Shown piece after piece: positions 28,005 through 38,782 of a stretch of DNA of 62,500 nucleotides (positions are counted from its first letter, which is position 1; every line of letters starts with the position of its first letter). The translations under genes and the position numbers were made by a program. Source of the stretch: Symbiodinium natans (taxonomy: Eukaryota > Sar > Dinophyceae > Suessiales > Symbiodiniaceae); the NCBI GenBank assembly GCA_905221605.1, contig CAJNDS010000682.1, positions 1-62,500 of the forward strand, written 5' to 3'. The notes beneath the pieces are model-generated. The model saw only the letters and a program-made list of their open reading frames with translations, was not told the origin of the DNA and did not search any database.

Positions 28005-29477
28005 TAAGGTTTAGAAAGTGCATGGTCCAGGGCGCACGGACACCTCCGGAAGAGAAATTTGTACGGAAGAGAATTTTGTAGGTCGGGTAGATTATGATAC
28101 CTACACGTAAGAAGTATATCGTGTTCCCGTATCCTTAAACCCTAATCCCCGAACCCTAAACCCTAAAGTAACGACTTCAAGAGCTTGTGCATGTCAGCCT
28201 GTCCGCTGTGCGACGAGCCGGTGTGCCATGTCCGGCATGTTGCTGGTAGTTTCGGGTACAGTTCAACCTCCCCCAAAAAGTCGCATCTCAAAACTCCACA
28301 AAACCTGTAAACCCTAAACCCCTTAACGCCGACCTAAAGCCGCAACAATTCCTGAACCCTAAACCCTAAACCCTAAACCCTAAACCCCCAAGAACCCCTG
28401 AAGGACTCACCTCGAGGCGGGCGCAGCGCCAGGCCAGGAGGGCGGCTCGCAGAGGACTTCAGGGACATGGCTTGCTTCGGGTTTCGGGTTTCGGGTTTCG
28501 GGTTTCGGGTTGAGTGTTGAGGGTTGAGGGTTGAGGGCTTAGGGCTTAGGGTTGCTTAGGAGGTTCCGGAGCTGTTAAACCCGAAGCCCTACGCCGAAAC
28601 CCACTTCAGCTCGGTTTAGGGACTAGGGTTTGGAGCTGCAAGGTTTAGGGTTGTGGGTTTAGCTTCTACAGGGGTTAGGTTTCGGAGGTGTGTTTCGGTT
28701 TAGGGTTTAGGGTCTTGCATCAGTCAACCTTTTATGCCCTCTGTGCCCACCCCTCTCGTTCCAACTCAACCTCGTCATCCATGAATGCAAACGCTAGCTG
28801 TGCAAAGCTGCCAAACCTCATAAGACGGAGCACACATTGTTACAACCTTCAAACCCTCTGAAAGATGTTCCGACATATGTTCCTCTTTAAACCCAAATAA
28901 GGGGAACTATAAAATATCTCGAGGCCTATCTAGCATCGCGTTTGCGTTGCGTTATCAACCACTCCCACCCCAAACTCTGAACCCTAGACCCCGGCCCCTC
29001 AACCCCAAACCCGAACTCATACCTTGCTAACCATCCGCAGCCCACATTCGAAATCCACTGTGCAGGGCTCATAAAGGAAGCCCCATGATCCCCAAACCCT
29101 TGAACCCTAACCCTAAACCCTAAACACAAAATCCCTAAATCCTTAAACCCTATATAAATCCTACAGTGCCTCGTCTTGCATCTGTCACCCCTAGGCTTCC
29201 AAGCCTGAAGCCCCCAAATCTCCGAAAACAAAAGCTGGGTTTAGGGTTTAGGGTTTAGGGTTTAGGGTTTAGGGTTTAGGGCTTAGGGCTTTGGGGTTCA
29301 GGGTTCAGAGACCAAAACCCGTCGCCACAGTAAGTACACATCACCTGACTTCCATAGGCTGGCATCTGCACTTAAGTTCCTTACTCTAAACCTTAAACCT
29401 AAACCCTAAACCCTAAACCCTGAACCCTGAACCCTAAACCATAAACCCTAAACCTCAAACCCTAAACCCTAAACCGT

Positions 29478-29602
29478 GACAGCAACCTGCATGCGCTAAG
29501 GACTGCAAAATCCAGAGCTGGGCACCTTCCATCAGCACGCATGGCCAGAGCAGCGGCCGCGCCCTTGCGGAACGCCTCTTCCTGCAATCGCTGTGCCCTG
29601 CA
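29478..29602 (-). pseudogene. Captured coding-like snippet
   Basis: The minus strand is open throughout, reading RAQRLQEEAFRKGAAAALAM then RADGRCPALDFAVLSACRLL, with a helical amphipathic look. It lies between CCCTAAA runs. It has no start or stop; the family is unrecognised. Confidence 0.45.
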
Positions 29603-29892
29603 CCCTAAACCCTAAACACTAAACACTACACCCCTAAACCCAAAACCCAACACCCTAAACCCTAAACCCCAAAGCCCTAAACCCTAAACCCTAAACCCAA
29701 AACACTACACCCCTAAACCCTAAACCCTAAACCCTAAACCCTAAACCCTAAACCCTAAACCCTAAACCCTAAACCCTAAACACTAACCCCAAAGCCCGAA
29801 ACCCTAAACCCTAAATCCCGGGATGCCCTGGATTTGTCGGGAGTTCGGGGCTTGAGAGGCTCGGACCGCAGTTTAGGTCTCGGGTTTCGGGC

Positions 29893-30012
29893 AAACCCTA
29901 AACCCTAAACCCTAAACCCTAAACCCTAAACCCTAAACCCTAAACCCTAAACCCTAAACCCTAAACCCTAAACCCTAAACCCTAACCCTAAACCCTAAAC
30001 CCTAAACCCTAG
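29893..30012. repeat. Interstitial telomere-type array (CCCTAAA)n
   Basis: About 17 units in C-rich orientation with one CCCTAA slip. Confidence 0.95.
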
Positions 30013-30375
30013 ACCCTGACACCCATAAACCCTGAATGAAGCCCCGGCCTGACCATGGCTGCCTCCATGGCCCTCCGACTCGCACCGGACCTCCGGAGGT
30101 GGGAGGTTTTGTCCGTTTTGAAGCAGGTTTAGGGTTTAGGGTTTAGGGTCTAGGGTCTAGGGTCTAGGGTTTAGGGTTTAGGGTTTAGGGTTTAGGGTTT
30201 AGGGTTTAGAGCCTTGGGCTTTAGGGTGTTTCGGGTTTAGGGCTTTAGGGAGTTTAGGGTTTCTAGGAACTTGGCTTTGAGGGTTTAGGGCTTTAGGGTG
30301 TTTGCCGTTTGGGGTTGACGGTTTAGGCTTAGGGTGCTGGGGGTTCCGAGTGTTCGGGCTTAGGTTTTAGGGCTA

Positions 30376-30512
30376 GCTTCATGATATGAAGTAGGGTTTA
30401 TATTTCTTGTATCCCCAAAAGGACACCACACATATACACTCACCAATATTAAAGAGGAACCTTATATACACTCACCAAAGACAGAAATATATACCCTGCT
30501 TCATGATATCAG
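30376..30512. mobile_element. MITE-like family 3 copy
   Basis: Inverted ends GATATGAAGTAGGGTTTATA… and …TATATACCCTGCTTCATGATATC. The interior has two copies of atatacactcacca. It shares ends and interior (caccaac/ataaggaaccctatat) with 40163-40342. Confidence 0.75.
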
Positions 30513-30640
30513 CATGCTTTTGTTTTCGCACAACGAAGATGACAATAGGGTGAAGGGTGTTCGGGTCTTGCAGAGCCCTGGAAGGGCTTCAGGGTCGGGT
30601 TCTTTATACGGGCTTTGAGGCATTGACGCTTCTGGGATTG

Positions 30641-30784
30641 TTTGCCCTAAACCCTAAACCCTAAACCCTAAACCCTAAACCCTAAACCCTAAACCCTAAA
30701 CCCTAAACCCTAAACCCTAAACCCTAAACCCTAAACCCTAAACCCTAAACCCTAAACCCTAAACCCTAAACCCTAAACCCTAAA
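30641..30784. repeat. Interstitial telomere-type array (CCCTAAA)n, ~20 units
   Basis: About 20 perfect units, one of the longest C-rich arrays here. Confidence 0.97.
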
Positions 30785-30915
30785 TCCGAGGGCTTTTTGG
30801 GAGGCTTTATGTGGAGCCGGGATGTCCAACCGTGCTCCTGGACTGCCAGAAACAGAGTGGCAAGCTCTTTGGCAGCCTCAAGCTTCTGGTGACCAGCCTC
30901 ATGCCAGCAAAGGCA
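30785..30915. other. GC-rich unique snippet
   Basis: On the + strand an open stretch reads …EPGCPTVLLDCQKQSGKLFG SLKLLVTSLMPAKAL… from 30811, so it could be a coding fragment, then runs into a MITE-like element. Family not recognised. Confidence 0.35.
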
Positions 30916-31034
30916 CTTGGAGGTTCAGGGCACTTCTTAGCCAATTATGACTGTACTCATAACCCACTTGTAAGCCCCTTAAGTGCCCTGGTTATAGGTA
31001 CAGTTCTTAATTCTAAGCCGTAATTGGATAATTA
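30916..31034. mobile_element. MITE-like family 1 copy, right end truncated
   Basis: It begins CTTGGAGGTTCAGGG and carries the family core (actgtactcataacccacttgtaagcccc). It meets the next copy with no intervening DNA, so one inserted into or beside the other. Confidence 0.7.
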
Positions 31035-31172
31035 CCTGGAGGTTCACGGTAACTATTAACCAACTATAACTTATGACTGTACTTTTATAACCATATTAGG
31101 GCAGTTTAAGGGGCTTGTAAGTGGGTTGCAAGTACAGTTATAGTTGATTAATAAGTACCATGAACCTCCAAG
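31035..31172. mobile_element. MITE-like family 1 copy, near complete
   Basis: Inverted ends CCTGGAGGTTCACGGTA and TACCATGAACCTCCAAG, flanked by TA at 31033-31034 and 31173-31174. The core is in the opposite orientation to the neighbouring copy. Confidence 0.8.
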
Positions 31173-31972
31173 TATCCTGGTGCTCTTAGCCCGAGCAGGT
31201 TGAAGAGAAGGTGAGCAAGGGCCTTGTTGAAGGCTATAGGGTTCAGGGTTTAGGGTTTAGGGAGGAGTGACTGGGCCATTCACACTTGAATGCTTGGGGG
31301 CGTCTAGGGTTCGGGGTTTTCGGGTGCAGGGTTCTGGGCAAAAAATCCCAAAAGCGCCTGGTATATGGCGAAAGAAGGAAATGCATCTAGGGTACAGAGA
31401 AACAGACAAAGCCCAAACCCCGTAAACCCCAAACCCGAAACCCCAAACCCTAAACCCCTAAACCCCAAACCCCCTAAACCCCAAACTCCAACCCCCCCCC
31501 CCCCCCCCCCATATAAGCCTTAAACCCCAAACCCTCTATGTCAACTTTAAACTCCAACCCCCCCCCCCCCCCCATATATGCCTTAAACCCCTAAACCCTC
31601 TAAACCCCCTAAACCCCCTAAACGCCCTAAACCCCCTAAACCCCCTAAACCCTCTAAACCCCTGAAACCCCCTAAACCCCCTAACCTAAACCCCCTAAAC
31701 CCCTTAAACCCCCTAAACCCCCAAAGGCCCAAACCTTGCACTCTAAACCCCGCAGCCTCCGCAGGGGCCGCCGGAGTCGCAACTGGCACCTGCACATACG
31801 CAATGGATCTAAAGCCCCCTAAGGTTCACTCAAGGTTTAGGGGTTTAGGGGTTTAGGGGTTCAGGGGTTCAGGGGTTTAGGGGGTTTAGGGGTTTAGGGG
31901 GTTTAGGGGGTTTAGGGGGTTTAGGGGGTTTAGGGGTTTAGGGGTTTAGGGTTTTGGGATAGGGTTTAGGGT
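31173..31972. other. Degenerate CCCCTAAA repeats with duplicated poly-C block
   Basis: 31483-31530 and 31549-31592 are a direct duplication of aaactccaa + C-run + atata + gccttaaacccc. 31600-31735 is CCCCTAAA/CCCCCTAAA units; 31830-31950 is TTTAGGGG units. The minus-strand Gly-rich frame here is repeat translation. Confidence 0.75.
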
Positions 31973-32093
31973 CATGGGTTCCCCTACTACCCCCCCCCCC
32001 CCCCCTATACTACGATTGAACCTATTTAAGATTTTTTAGGGGGGGGGCAAGGTAGGGGGAGTAGTTTCAAGTGGGCTAGTAGGGGAACCCATC
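31973..32093. mobile_element. MITE-like family 5 copy
   Basis: The inverted ends CATGGGTTCCCCTACTA and TAGTAGGGGAACCCAT (about 16 bp) surround an interior with C13 and G9 tracts that could themselves pair. A related copy is at 40514-40678. Confidence 0.75.
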
Positions 32094-32610
32094 ATATTGG
32101 GGTCTGGGGAATTGAGGCCCGGGGGGGGGGACCCTAAACGGGGTAACCCCTGATCTAGGATGGCCCTACAACCCCTCTGAACACATCCTTTCAGGAAATG
32201 TATGATCCTCTTCAACCCAATAATTAGGGAAATCTAGAAATATCCAACGGGCCTGCCTAGTACTAGCAGGGTCAAACTCTAGGAAACCCTAAAGCCCTAA
32301 ACCCTAAGCCCTAAACCCCTAAAAGTCCAGGGGGGTTCACCGTTCTGCTGCAGTTGGCCCGCTTTGCCAGACTGCAGAATGGCAGCATCTGGGCAGGTGC
32401 GATTGCCCGCGGTCCATTCTGTGCCCTTACCCCTAAACCCTAAACCCTCAACCCTCAACCCTAAACCCTAAACCCTTCGCCAGTCAGGGTCGCCAAGCCA
32501 TGGAGAACGATCCCGGCGGGTGTCAACTGGATGAAGTTTGTTTCCTAAAGTCCCCGGGGCCATCTTATTCTTACGAGCGGGGGGGGGGGGGGGGGCAGAA
32601 AAAAGACAAG
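32094..32610. other. Unique snippets and telomere-type words
   Basis: 32150-32275 matches the dispersed repeat at 39590-39680 (aggatggcccta, tatgatcctctt, aaccca, cctgcctag). CCCTAAA/CCCTCAA run at 32430-32478. G16 tract at about 32580-32596. No gene. Confidence 0.55.
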
Positions 32611-32745
32611 AATACATGTATGTATGTATGTATGTATGTATGTATGTATGTATGTATGTATGTATGTATGTATGTATGTATGTATGTATATATATATATA
32701 TAAATTATGTATATATACATATGTGCATATATATATATATATCTG
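32611..32745. repeat. (TATG)n and (TA)n microsatellite
   Basis: About 18 TATG/ATGT tetramers at 32614-32688, then (TA)n interrupted to 32741. The Met-Tyr-Val-Cys open frames here are repeat translation. Confidence 0.93.
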
Positions 32746-32849
32746 AGCCTGAGACCTTTAAGGGTTCTTTTGCCTTAGGTTTTTACAAAGGTCTTTCCGC
32801 CTGGTTCCGGCAGCACGGGCTTGGGGCCACCAAGCTGGCAAGTCTCTGA

Positions 32850-32914
32850 AACCCTAAACCCTAAACCCTAAACCCTAAACCCTAAACCCTAAACCCTAAA
32901 CCCTAAACCCTGCG
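32850..32914. repeat. Interstitial telomere-type array (CCCTAAA)n
   Basis: About nine units between two GC-rich snippets. Confidence 0.95.
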
Positions 32915-33059
32915 GAAGCTATGCCCACAGCCCTGCATGCCTGCAACGGCTCCCAGGCTTGTGTGTTCTCCTTGCGATCCCCTGTCGGAAGGATTCGCGC
33001 GTCCCCCGAGACCGTAGACTGAAGCCCTCTGATGCTCCAAAACCTTGCAGCCCCAGAGG

Positions 33060-33160
33060 ATTTAGGGTTTAGGGTTTGGGGTTTAGGGTTTGGGGTTTAG
33101 GGTTTGGGGTTTAGGGTTTGGGGTTTAGGGTTTGGGGTTTAGGGTTTACGGTTTGGGGTC
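33060..33160. repeat. Higher-order array (TTTAGGG TTTGGGG)n
   Basis: A 14-bp dimer of TTTAGGG and TTTGGGG repeated about six times, so the variant pair was amplified as a unit. Confidence 0.92.
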
Positions 33161-33600
33161 TAGGGCTTGTCCGCTGACCCTGGCGGCGTGTTGGATGGGA
33201 AAAGGAGGTGCCACCTCCCTCTTTCCCTCCTTAGGGGGGGTAGGGGGGGGTACCCCGCCAGCTTTTCCGTGGAGGAACAGGCCACCCACCGCGTAAACTC
33301 ATGGAGCATAACAGGGCATAGGATAGGGGCCCAAACCCCCCCACTCCCCCCCCCTGCCCCCCCCCCTTGCCCCCCCCCCCCCCCCGCCACCCCCCCCCCC
33401 CCCACCCCCCCACCCCCCCCCCCCAACAGGAACCGCAAACAAAATCACCAAACCCCAAACCTTAAACTTGTTCTCCTGCGGGGTCGGCGGCTTGAGCCGG
33501 AGGCTCTTAAATTTAAGCACGGTCACCAGATCTCGAATGGCGACAGCACTGGCTCAAGAAGTCCACCCCAGATCCGGCCCCTAAACTTTGCAGCCTGGCC
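33161..33600. other. Unique segment with long C-tract cluster
   Basis: At 33336-33424 almost every base is C (blocks of 8-14 C separated by A, T or G). The Pro-rich + frame and Gly-rich - frame of the area are its translation. Flanks 33165-33330 and 33430-33600 are unique; no recognised gene. Confidence 0.65.
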
Positions 33601-34363
33601 CATGTGAGCTCATGTAGGGTTTAGGGTTCCAAACTTAGACCCTAAACTCTAAACCCTAAACCCTAAACCCTAAACTCTAAACTCTAAACCCTCGAAACAG
33701 ATCTTTGCCTCGCCGACCTTTCGCGTCTCCAAAGCCGGTGCCGGAGGGGCGATTTCCCCACCAGAGACTGTGGCGAGGCACGGGGCTGAAACTGGGTTTA
33801 GGGTTTAGGGTTTCGGGTTTCGGGTTTAGGTTTTAGGGCTTGGGGTTTGGGGTTTAGGGTTTGGGGTTTAGGGTTTGGGGTTCAGGGTTTGGGGTTTCGG
33901 GGTCATATTGGGTTAGAGTATAGGGGTTGTAGGGTCTACTGGGTTTGTAGGGCTTATGGGAGATATAGGGGAACGACTGTGAGACTAGGGTTAATGAGGC
34001 TTCCAGGTCTTGGGTTTAGGCTTGTCGGTTTCCAGGGCTTCCGAAGATTGGGGCCCCTATAAGGCGAATTCCGCAAACTTTGTAGGATTCGTGCTTTTTG
34101 GGGCTGCGAAAACATGCATGAGTTCGTGTGGTTTATAAAGGGTTTCGAAGACACATTTGGGTAGGGCAAAGTTTGGCATGACTAATTGGCATACCTCTGT
34201 TGCAAAATGTGTCATCCTTTCTTGATAGAGTTTCTTCACTTTTTTGCGGGTTTAGGGCTTAGGGTGGGGGGGGGGGGGGGGGGTTTGGAGGGGAGGGGCA
34301 ATCCAAATCTGACAAGTGGGTTGTGGCTTAGCGCGCGTGTTGAGCTCTTCACCTGAAACGATA
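33601..34363. other. Telomere-like words and unique DNA
   Basis: CCCTAAA run at 33640-33695 and TTTAGGG/TTTGGGG run at 33795-33895. 33710-33780 has a GCCTCGCC…GGCGAGGC inverted repeat and is open on the + strand (possible coding snippet). G16-17 tract at about 34266-34283. The rest is unique with no supported gene. Confidence 0.5.
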
Positions 34364-34477
34364 CTAGACCCGGGAGTAACCTAGGAACAAAAAAAAGGTA
34401 CCCTTTTTGGTTGTAAGGGGATTATACGGGAACCCCAACCCAAAAAAAATGAAAAACGGGCCTACTCCCGGTCCTAG
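34364..34477. mobile_element. MITE-like family 2 copy
   Basis: Inverted ends CTAGACCCGGGAGTA and TACTCCCGGTCCTAG (15 of 16 pair). Core ggtaccctttttggttgtaa, ttatacgggaacccc. No coding capacity. Confidence 0.8.
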
Positions 34478-35210
34478 GCCAACATCTAAACGACTCCTAA
34501 AATCCGGTGTCAAGATGGGAGTGCCGATTGAAAGGCCTGAAACAACCTTCAACCTCAAGAAGATGAAGGCGGACCAACACCCCAAAAGATTGAGCTACAA
34601 GCTTAAAACCTCCACCACCTCCTCCTCCTCCTCCTCCTCCTCCTCCTTCTCCTCCTCCTAAAAGAACAGTATGGCGCAAATAACCGTAAACATGTGGAGG
34701 AACAAAAAAGGGCCCCTGGACCCCAACTCTGCGACCTTCCCTAGGCCCTACAAAACCCTGAACCCCAAGACCCTAGACCCTAGACCCTAGACCCTAAACT
34801 CCGAACCCCTGGCAAGAAGGCGCTTCTTCGCGGAAACCAGGTGGACCCTCATCCCAAACTTAAACACCAACATTTTAGGGTGCAGGGTTTAGGGTTTAGG
34901 GTTACTTGCTGCTGGAGTTTTTCCACTGGGAAAAAGGCTTAGAAGCTTTCAATGCACAACCAGGGCAATTCCTCGTGGCTCTTCGGGACATACCCCCGAC
35001 CTGAACTAACACCCTTAGACTCTTCACCTCTTAGGGTTTATACGGTTTAGGGTTGTTTAGGCCAGAGAACCACCTAGGGTTCATGGAGTTTTGGGACCCC
35101 AAACCCGAAACCCCAAGACACCCTCAACTCCGAAAAACCTAAGCCTAAACCCCTTAACCCCCCTAAACCCTAAACCCAAAACACTAAACCCTAAACCCTA
35201 AACCCTAAAC
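34478..35210. other. Unique DNA with (TCC)n, then telomere-like words
   Basis: (CTC)n at 34611-34660 gives the Ser/Gly runs of local open frames. CCCTAGA triplet block at 34770-34795. Unique to 35040. CCCTAAA run at 35160-35205. Confidence 0.55.
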
Positions 35211-35308
35211 CCGAAACAGCCCAGGTCCCCCCACCTGCACTTTCACTCCGCACCAGCCGCCGCGACATCTCCTCGAGAGCGCCCTCGCTCTCCTCCGAGT
35301 CTACTTGG
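35211..35308 (-). pseudogene. Captured coding-like snippet between facing telomere-type arrays
   Basis: The minus strand is open, reading QVDSEESEGALEEMSRRLVR then SESAGGGTWAV. CCCTAAA lies on the left (35185-35210) and TTTAGGG on the right (35330-35420). Not recognised. Confidence 0.4.
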
Positions 35309-35324
35309 GTTCGAAGTACTTAGG

Positions 35325-35470
35325 GCTTAGGGTTTCTAGGGTTTAGGGTTTAGGGTTTAGGGTTTAGGGTTTAGGGTTTAGGGTTTAGGGTGTAGGGTTT
35401 AGGGTTTAGGGTTTAGGGTGTAGGGTTTATAGGGTTTACGGTTTAGGGTTTGTAGGGTTTAGGGCTAAGG
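35325..35470. repeat. Interstitial telomere-type array (TTTAGGG)n
   Basis: About 12 units with TGTAGGG variants, then AAGGTTTAG-type decay to about 35560. Confidence 0.92.
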
Positions 35471-35887
35471 GTCAAGGGTTTAGAAGGCTTAGAAGGTTTA
35501 GAAGGCTTAGAAGGTTTAGGAGGTTTAGAAGGTTAAGGACTTAGCAGGTTTGGGTTTAGAAGCTTTAGCAAGTTCAGAATGTTTAGACCCCCCCCCCGGG
35601 GGGGGGGGCCCGAGAACACGCACACAACCCCAAAACGAGCACAACACCGGGTGCGGGGGTGGGGGCCTCATCCGGCATCTCTGAACTCAAAGCTTCTTCC
35701 CACTACTACTGGGCAGGGTTTTAGGGTTGAGGGTTGAGGGTTTAGGGCTTAGGAGAAGTTGTCCTCATGGGCGATAATCAGTGTGGCGTTTGCTGCCTTC
35801 GCCTGACAGGATGGCTCTGCTCTCGGAAAGTGTTGCTGGTTTGGCAGGGTTTAGGGTTTAGGCTTTAGGTCCTAAACCCCACAACTC
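35471..35887. other. AGAAGGTTT repeats, C/G palindrome and unique DNA
   Basis: A tandem (TTTAGAAGG) variant at 35480-35550. A perfect C9G9 palindrome at 35587-35606. Unique GC-rich DNA at 35607-35850. No gene. Confidence 0.6.
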
Positions 35888-35998
35888 CTAGACCCAGGAG
35901 TAACCTGTGAATAGAAAGGTGCCCTTTTTGGCTTAAAGGGGTTTATAAGGGAACCCAAACCCCCAAAAACGGGAATAAGGGCCTACTCTGGGTCCTAG
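35888..35998. mobile_element. MITE-like family 2 copy
   Basis: Inverted ends CTAGACCCAGGAGTA and TACTCTGGGTCCTAG. Core gtgccctttttggcttaaa, ataagggaaccc. Confidence 0.8.
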
Positions 35999-37538
35999 AC
36001 CCTGTATGCCCAGAACCAGTTCAGACTACTTGGCGTCACTATGCGAAACTTATGAAGCAAAAAGTGTGAGGTCGTGGGGCTGCCTCCGACACCCTAAACC
36101 CTAACCCCTAAACCCTAAACCCTAAGCTCTAAGCCCTAAACCCTAAACCCTAAACCCTAAAGGCCGAAGGCCTAAGATCTAAGAAACCCTTATGCCCCCA
36201 ACTCCGAAGACCGAAGACCTAAGACCTATAAGCCCTTAAGCCCTCAACTCCTACGACCCAAGACCTCAGACCTAAGACCTCGGGTTCGAGGCTGTGTAGG
36301 GTTTAGGGTTTTAGGGTTTTAGGGTTTAGGGTTTAGGGTTTAGGGTTTAGGGTTTGGGGCCAGCCTCTCGTAGCTCATCGCGCACTTGAGACAGATCGAA
36401 GGACAGCCTGGATCTGAGTGATAGGAGACGAATTTGGGGGGAGGGGGGGAGCCTTGGGCTGTTTTAGGGCTCATGGACGCCCAAACCCTAAACCCTAAAC
36501 CCTAAACCCTAAACTCTAAACCCTAAACCCTAAACCCTAAACCCGAAACGCCAGACCGGGCGCAGCGTGCGTGCAGGGCCTCCAGTGCGCTGGGGAGGTG
36601 GCTGGAGGGGTCTCAGGGCCTTTAAGGGACCCCAAGCAGCCGTTGGTGAGTTTAGGGTTTAGGGTTTAGGGTTTAGGGTTTAGGGTTAAGGGTTTAGGGT
36701 TTAGGGTTTAGGGCTTGGTGGGGTTTAGGCGCGTTTAGGGCAAAGCAACCGTAATCGCATTGTAATAAGGACCTGCAGGAATCGGGCTTTTTGCGGGTGT
36801 AGGGTTTAGTTCTCATGACCAGGTAAACCCAAGGCTTCGAGGTTTGGGGTTGAAGGTCATCGGGTGTTGAGGTCTTAGGGATTAGGATCATGTTTGGGTT
36901 TTGGGCTTAGGGCTTAGGGATTAGGCGGCTTAAGGCTTAGGGATTAGTGTTTGGGGTTTAGGTATGTCTAGACGTTTCAGGATTCAGCTAAAGCAAAACG
37001 CTGAGGACGAACACCGCATGCTTTCTACAAGAAGCCTAGCGGATAATCATACTAAACCCTCAACCATCAACCCTAAACCCTAAATCCTAAATCCTAAACC
37101 CTAAACCCTAAACCCTATACCCTAAACCTTAAACCCTGTTCTGTCTTGCCCTGGCGGTCGCGCGGAATGTGTAAACGATGAGGCTACATTCCCTAAACCC
37201 CATGGCGGAAACTCCCGTCCACTCGTCCGTGCCTTAAGGAGCAAAGGAACCCTAAAATTGGGGTCATATGTCCAAAACTACTGTAATTCCTATCAGGGGG
37301 ACATACCCCATACTACTATACTTCCTATCAGGGTCATAATGAACCCGAAACCCTAATTATTATAAACCCTAAACCCTGAACCCTAAACCCTAAACCCTAA
37401 ACCCTGCACCCTTTTAGGGTTTAGGGTTCAGGGTTGCTGACCAAGGCCCGCACGCCCGGTTGGCTTGCCGCAGCTCCTGCCATCCCGCCGACGTAGGGTT
37501 TCAGGGTTGGGGAGTGGGTGGAAGGTTCTTGTGCTGTC
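35999..37538. other. Telomere-like mosaic
   Basis: CCCTAAA runs at 36090-36160, 36482-36545 and 37070-37135. CTAAGAC words at 36165-36290. TTTAGGG at 36296-36355 and 36650-36720. The minus frame at 36694-36891 lacks motifs. 37260-37345 has a repeated phrase (catactactat…cttcctatcaggg twice). No gene. Confidence 0.6.
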
Positions 37539-37622
37539 ACCCTAAACCCTAAACCCTAAACCCTAAACCCTAAACCCTAAACCCTAAACCCTAAACCCTA
37601 AAACCCTAAACCCTAAACCCCA
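37539..37622. repeat. Interstitial telomere-type array (CCCTAAA)n
   Basis: About 12 units with one extra A. Confidence 0.95.
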
Positions 37623-38213
37623 AACTCACTGGCTTGAGTGTGGGGCCTGCGGTGTCCATAGTTTGGACAAGCTCACATGTGCTGGAAACATTCCTCGAAG
37701 CCATGCGGATTGCCCAACATGGTTCTTAGTCAGGAAGGAGGTGCCTAGGTACCTTATATTCTCCCATATACCCTTTAAGGAATTCTGTGGGGTACCCCAT
37801 GCCCTCATTTTCAAGGATTCCCAAGGAAGAACGCTCGGACGGGTTGTTTACGCAGTGCAAAACAGCATTCGGCACGGGTGTATCGCTTTGCAAAACAGCT
37901 CGTTTTCCGTCGAAATGCATTCACACTCGAAGGGTGTTACGAACTCAGTTTAACCAAAAACAAAAATCGCATTCCAGAGTTTCGACACCCTACGTCTTGT
38001 CAGTGTTTTTGGCCGTGCTGGTGCGTTCGGGCCAACCCTCACACAAATTCGAGGAATTGTCTGTGTTCGTCCGAACCTCAAGAAGGGGATTGTACTCTAT
38101 TTTGCGGGGTGTAGAATAGGGGATACCCCTGTTCTCCCAAAACCTTAAACCCTTACACCCCTATGAATAGGACTTGGGTAGTTCTCTACCTTATTGTCCC
38201 ATTCTTATCAGCA
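37623..38213. other. Longest telomere-free unique block of the right part
   Basis: About 500 bases with no telomere words. Overlapping open frames of 96 and 110 codons (+) and 64 (-) are present. The + frame at 37787-38119 reads …SHADC… / …TPYVLSVFLAVLVRSGQPSH… but no family is recognisable. Possible gene fragment; not supported further. Confidence 0.4.
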
Positions 38214-38655
38214 ACCCCCCCCCCCCCCCCCCCGGCAAAAAAAGAACGACCCAAATTCAGCCCGCCGGGTTCACTTCCGAGGTGGGTTTTCATCGCAATT
38301 TACAGGCCTTTGCGTTGCGGGTCAGGCATGCCCTAAACCCTAAACCCTAAACCCTAGACCCTAAACCCTAAACCCTCAACCCTCAACCCTAAACCCTGTA
38401 GGATCCTCAGGGTGCCCTAAACCTCAAAGCCGGAACCCGCGACTCCCCAGACGAAACCTAGAGGCTCAACCCTGAACCGTCATCACACACAAGATGCCTC
38501 TACGGTTAGGGTTCAGGGTTCAGGGTTCAGAGTTCAGGGTTTAGGGTTTAGGGTTTAGGGTTCAGGGTTCAGGTTTTATGGTTTAGGGCTGAACCCCCAC
38601 ACCAACGAGACTCCCAGGAGCTTCTTGGCCGATGTAGGGCGAAACCCAGGATAGG
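38214..38655. other. C18 tract and telomere-like words
   Basis: Poly-C at about 38216-38234. CCCTAAA run at 38331-38400. TTCAGGG/TTTAGGG run at 38507-38590. Confidence 0.65.
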
Positions 38656-38782
38656 GGATCCGAAGTAGGGGCCCTTCATCTGGGTCCCTTGTCATATAAC
38701 CCTTATATACACTATATAAATGTATATGTATATATGTATATGTGTATATATATATAAGAAAAGGGCCGATACTTCGGATCCC
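38656..38782. mobile_element. Inverted-repeat element with (TA)n centre
   Basis: Ends GGATCCGAAGTAGGGGCCC and GGGCCGATACTTCGGATCC pair in inverted orientation. The centre is TATATA-rich. MITE-like. Confidence 0.7.

Larger units (their letters stand above)
28005..30375. other. Telomere-like mosaic, no intact gene
   Basis: CCCTAAA runs at 28355-28390, 29105-29130, 29390-29470, 29605-29815 and 29893-30012. TTTAGGG runs at 28480-28560, 29230-29300 and 30127-30210. 28390-28475 is a GC-rich snippet whose minus strand reads an ATG-led open stretch into GAG|GTGAGT, a splice-donor-like site (low confidence). 28810-28930 resembles the dispersed repeat seen at 39590. Confidence 0.6.
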
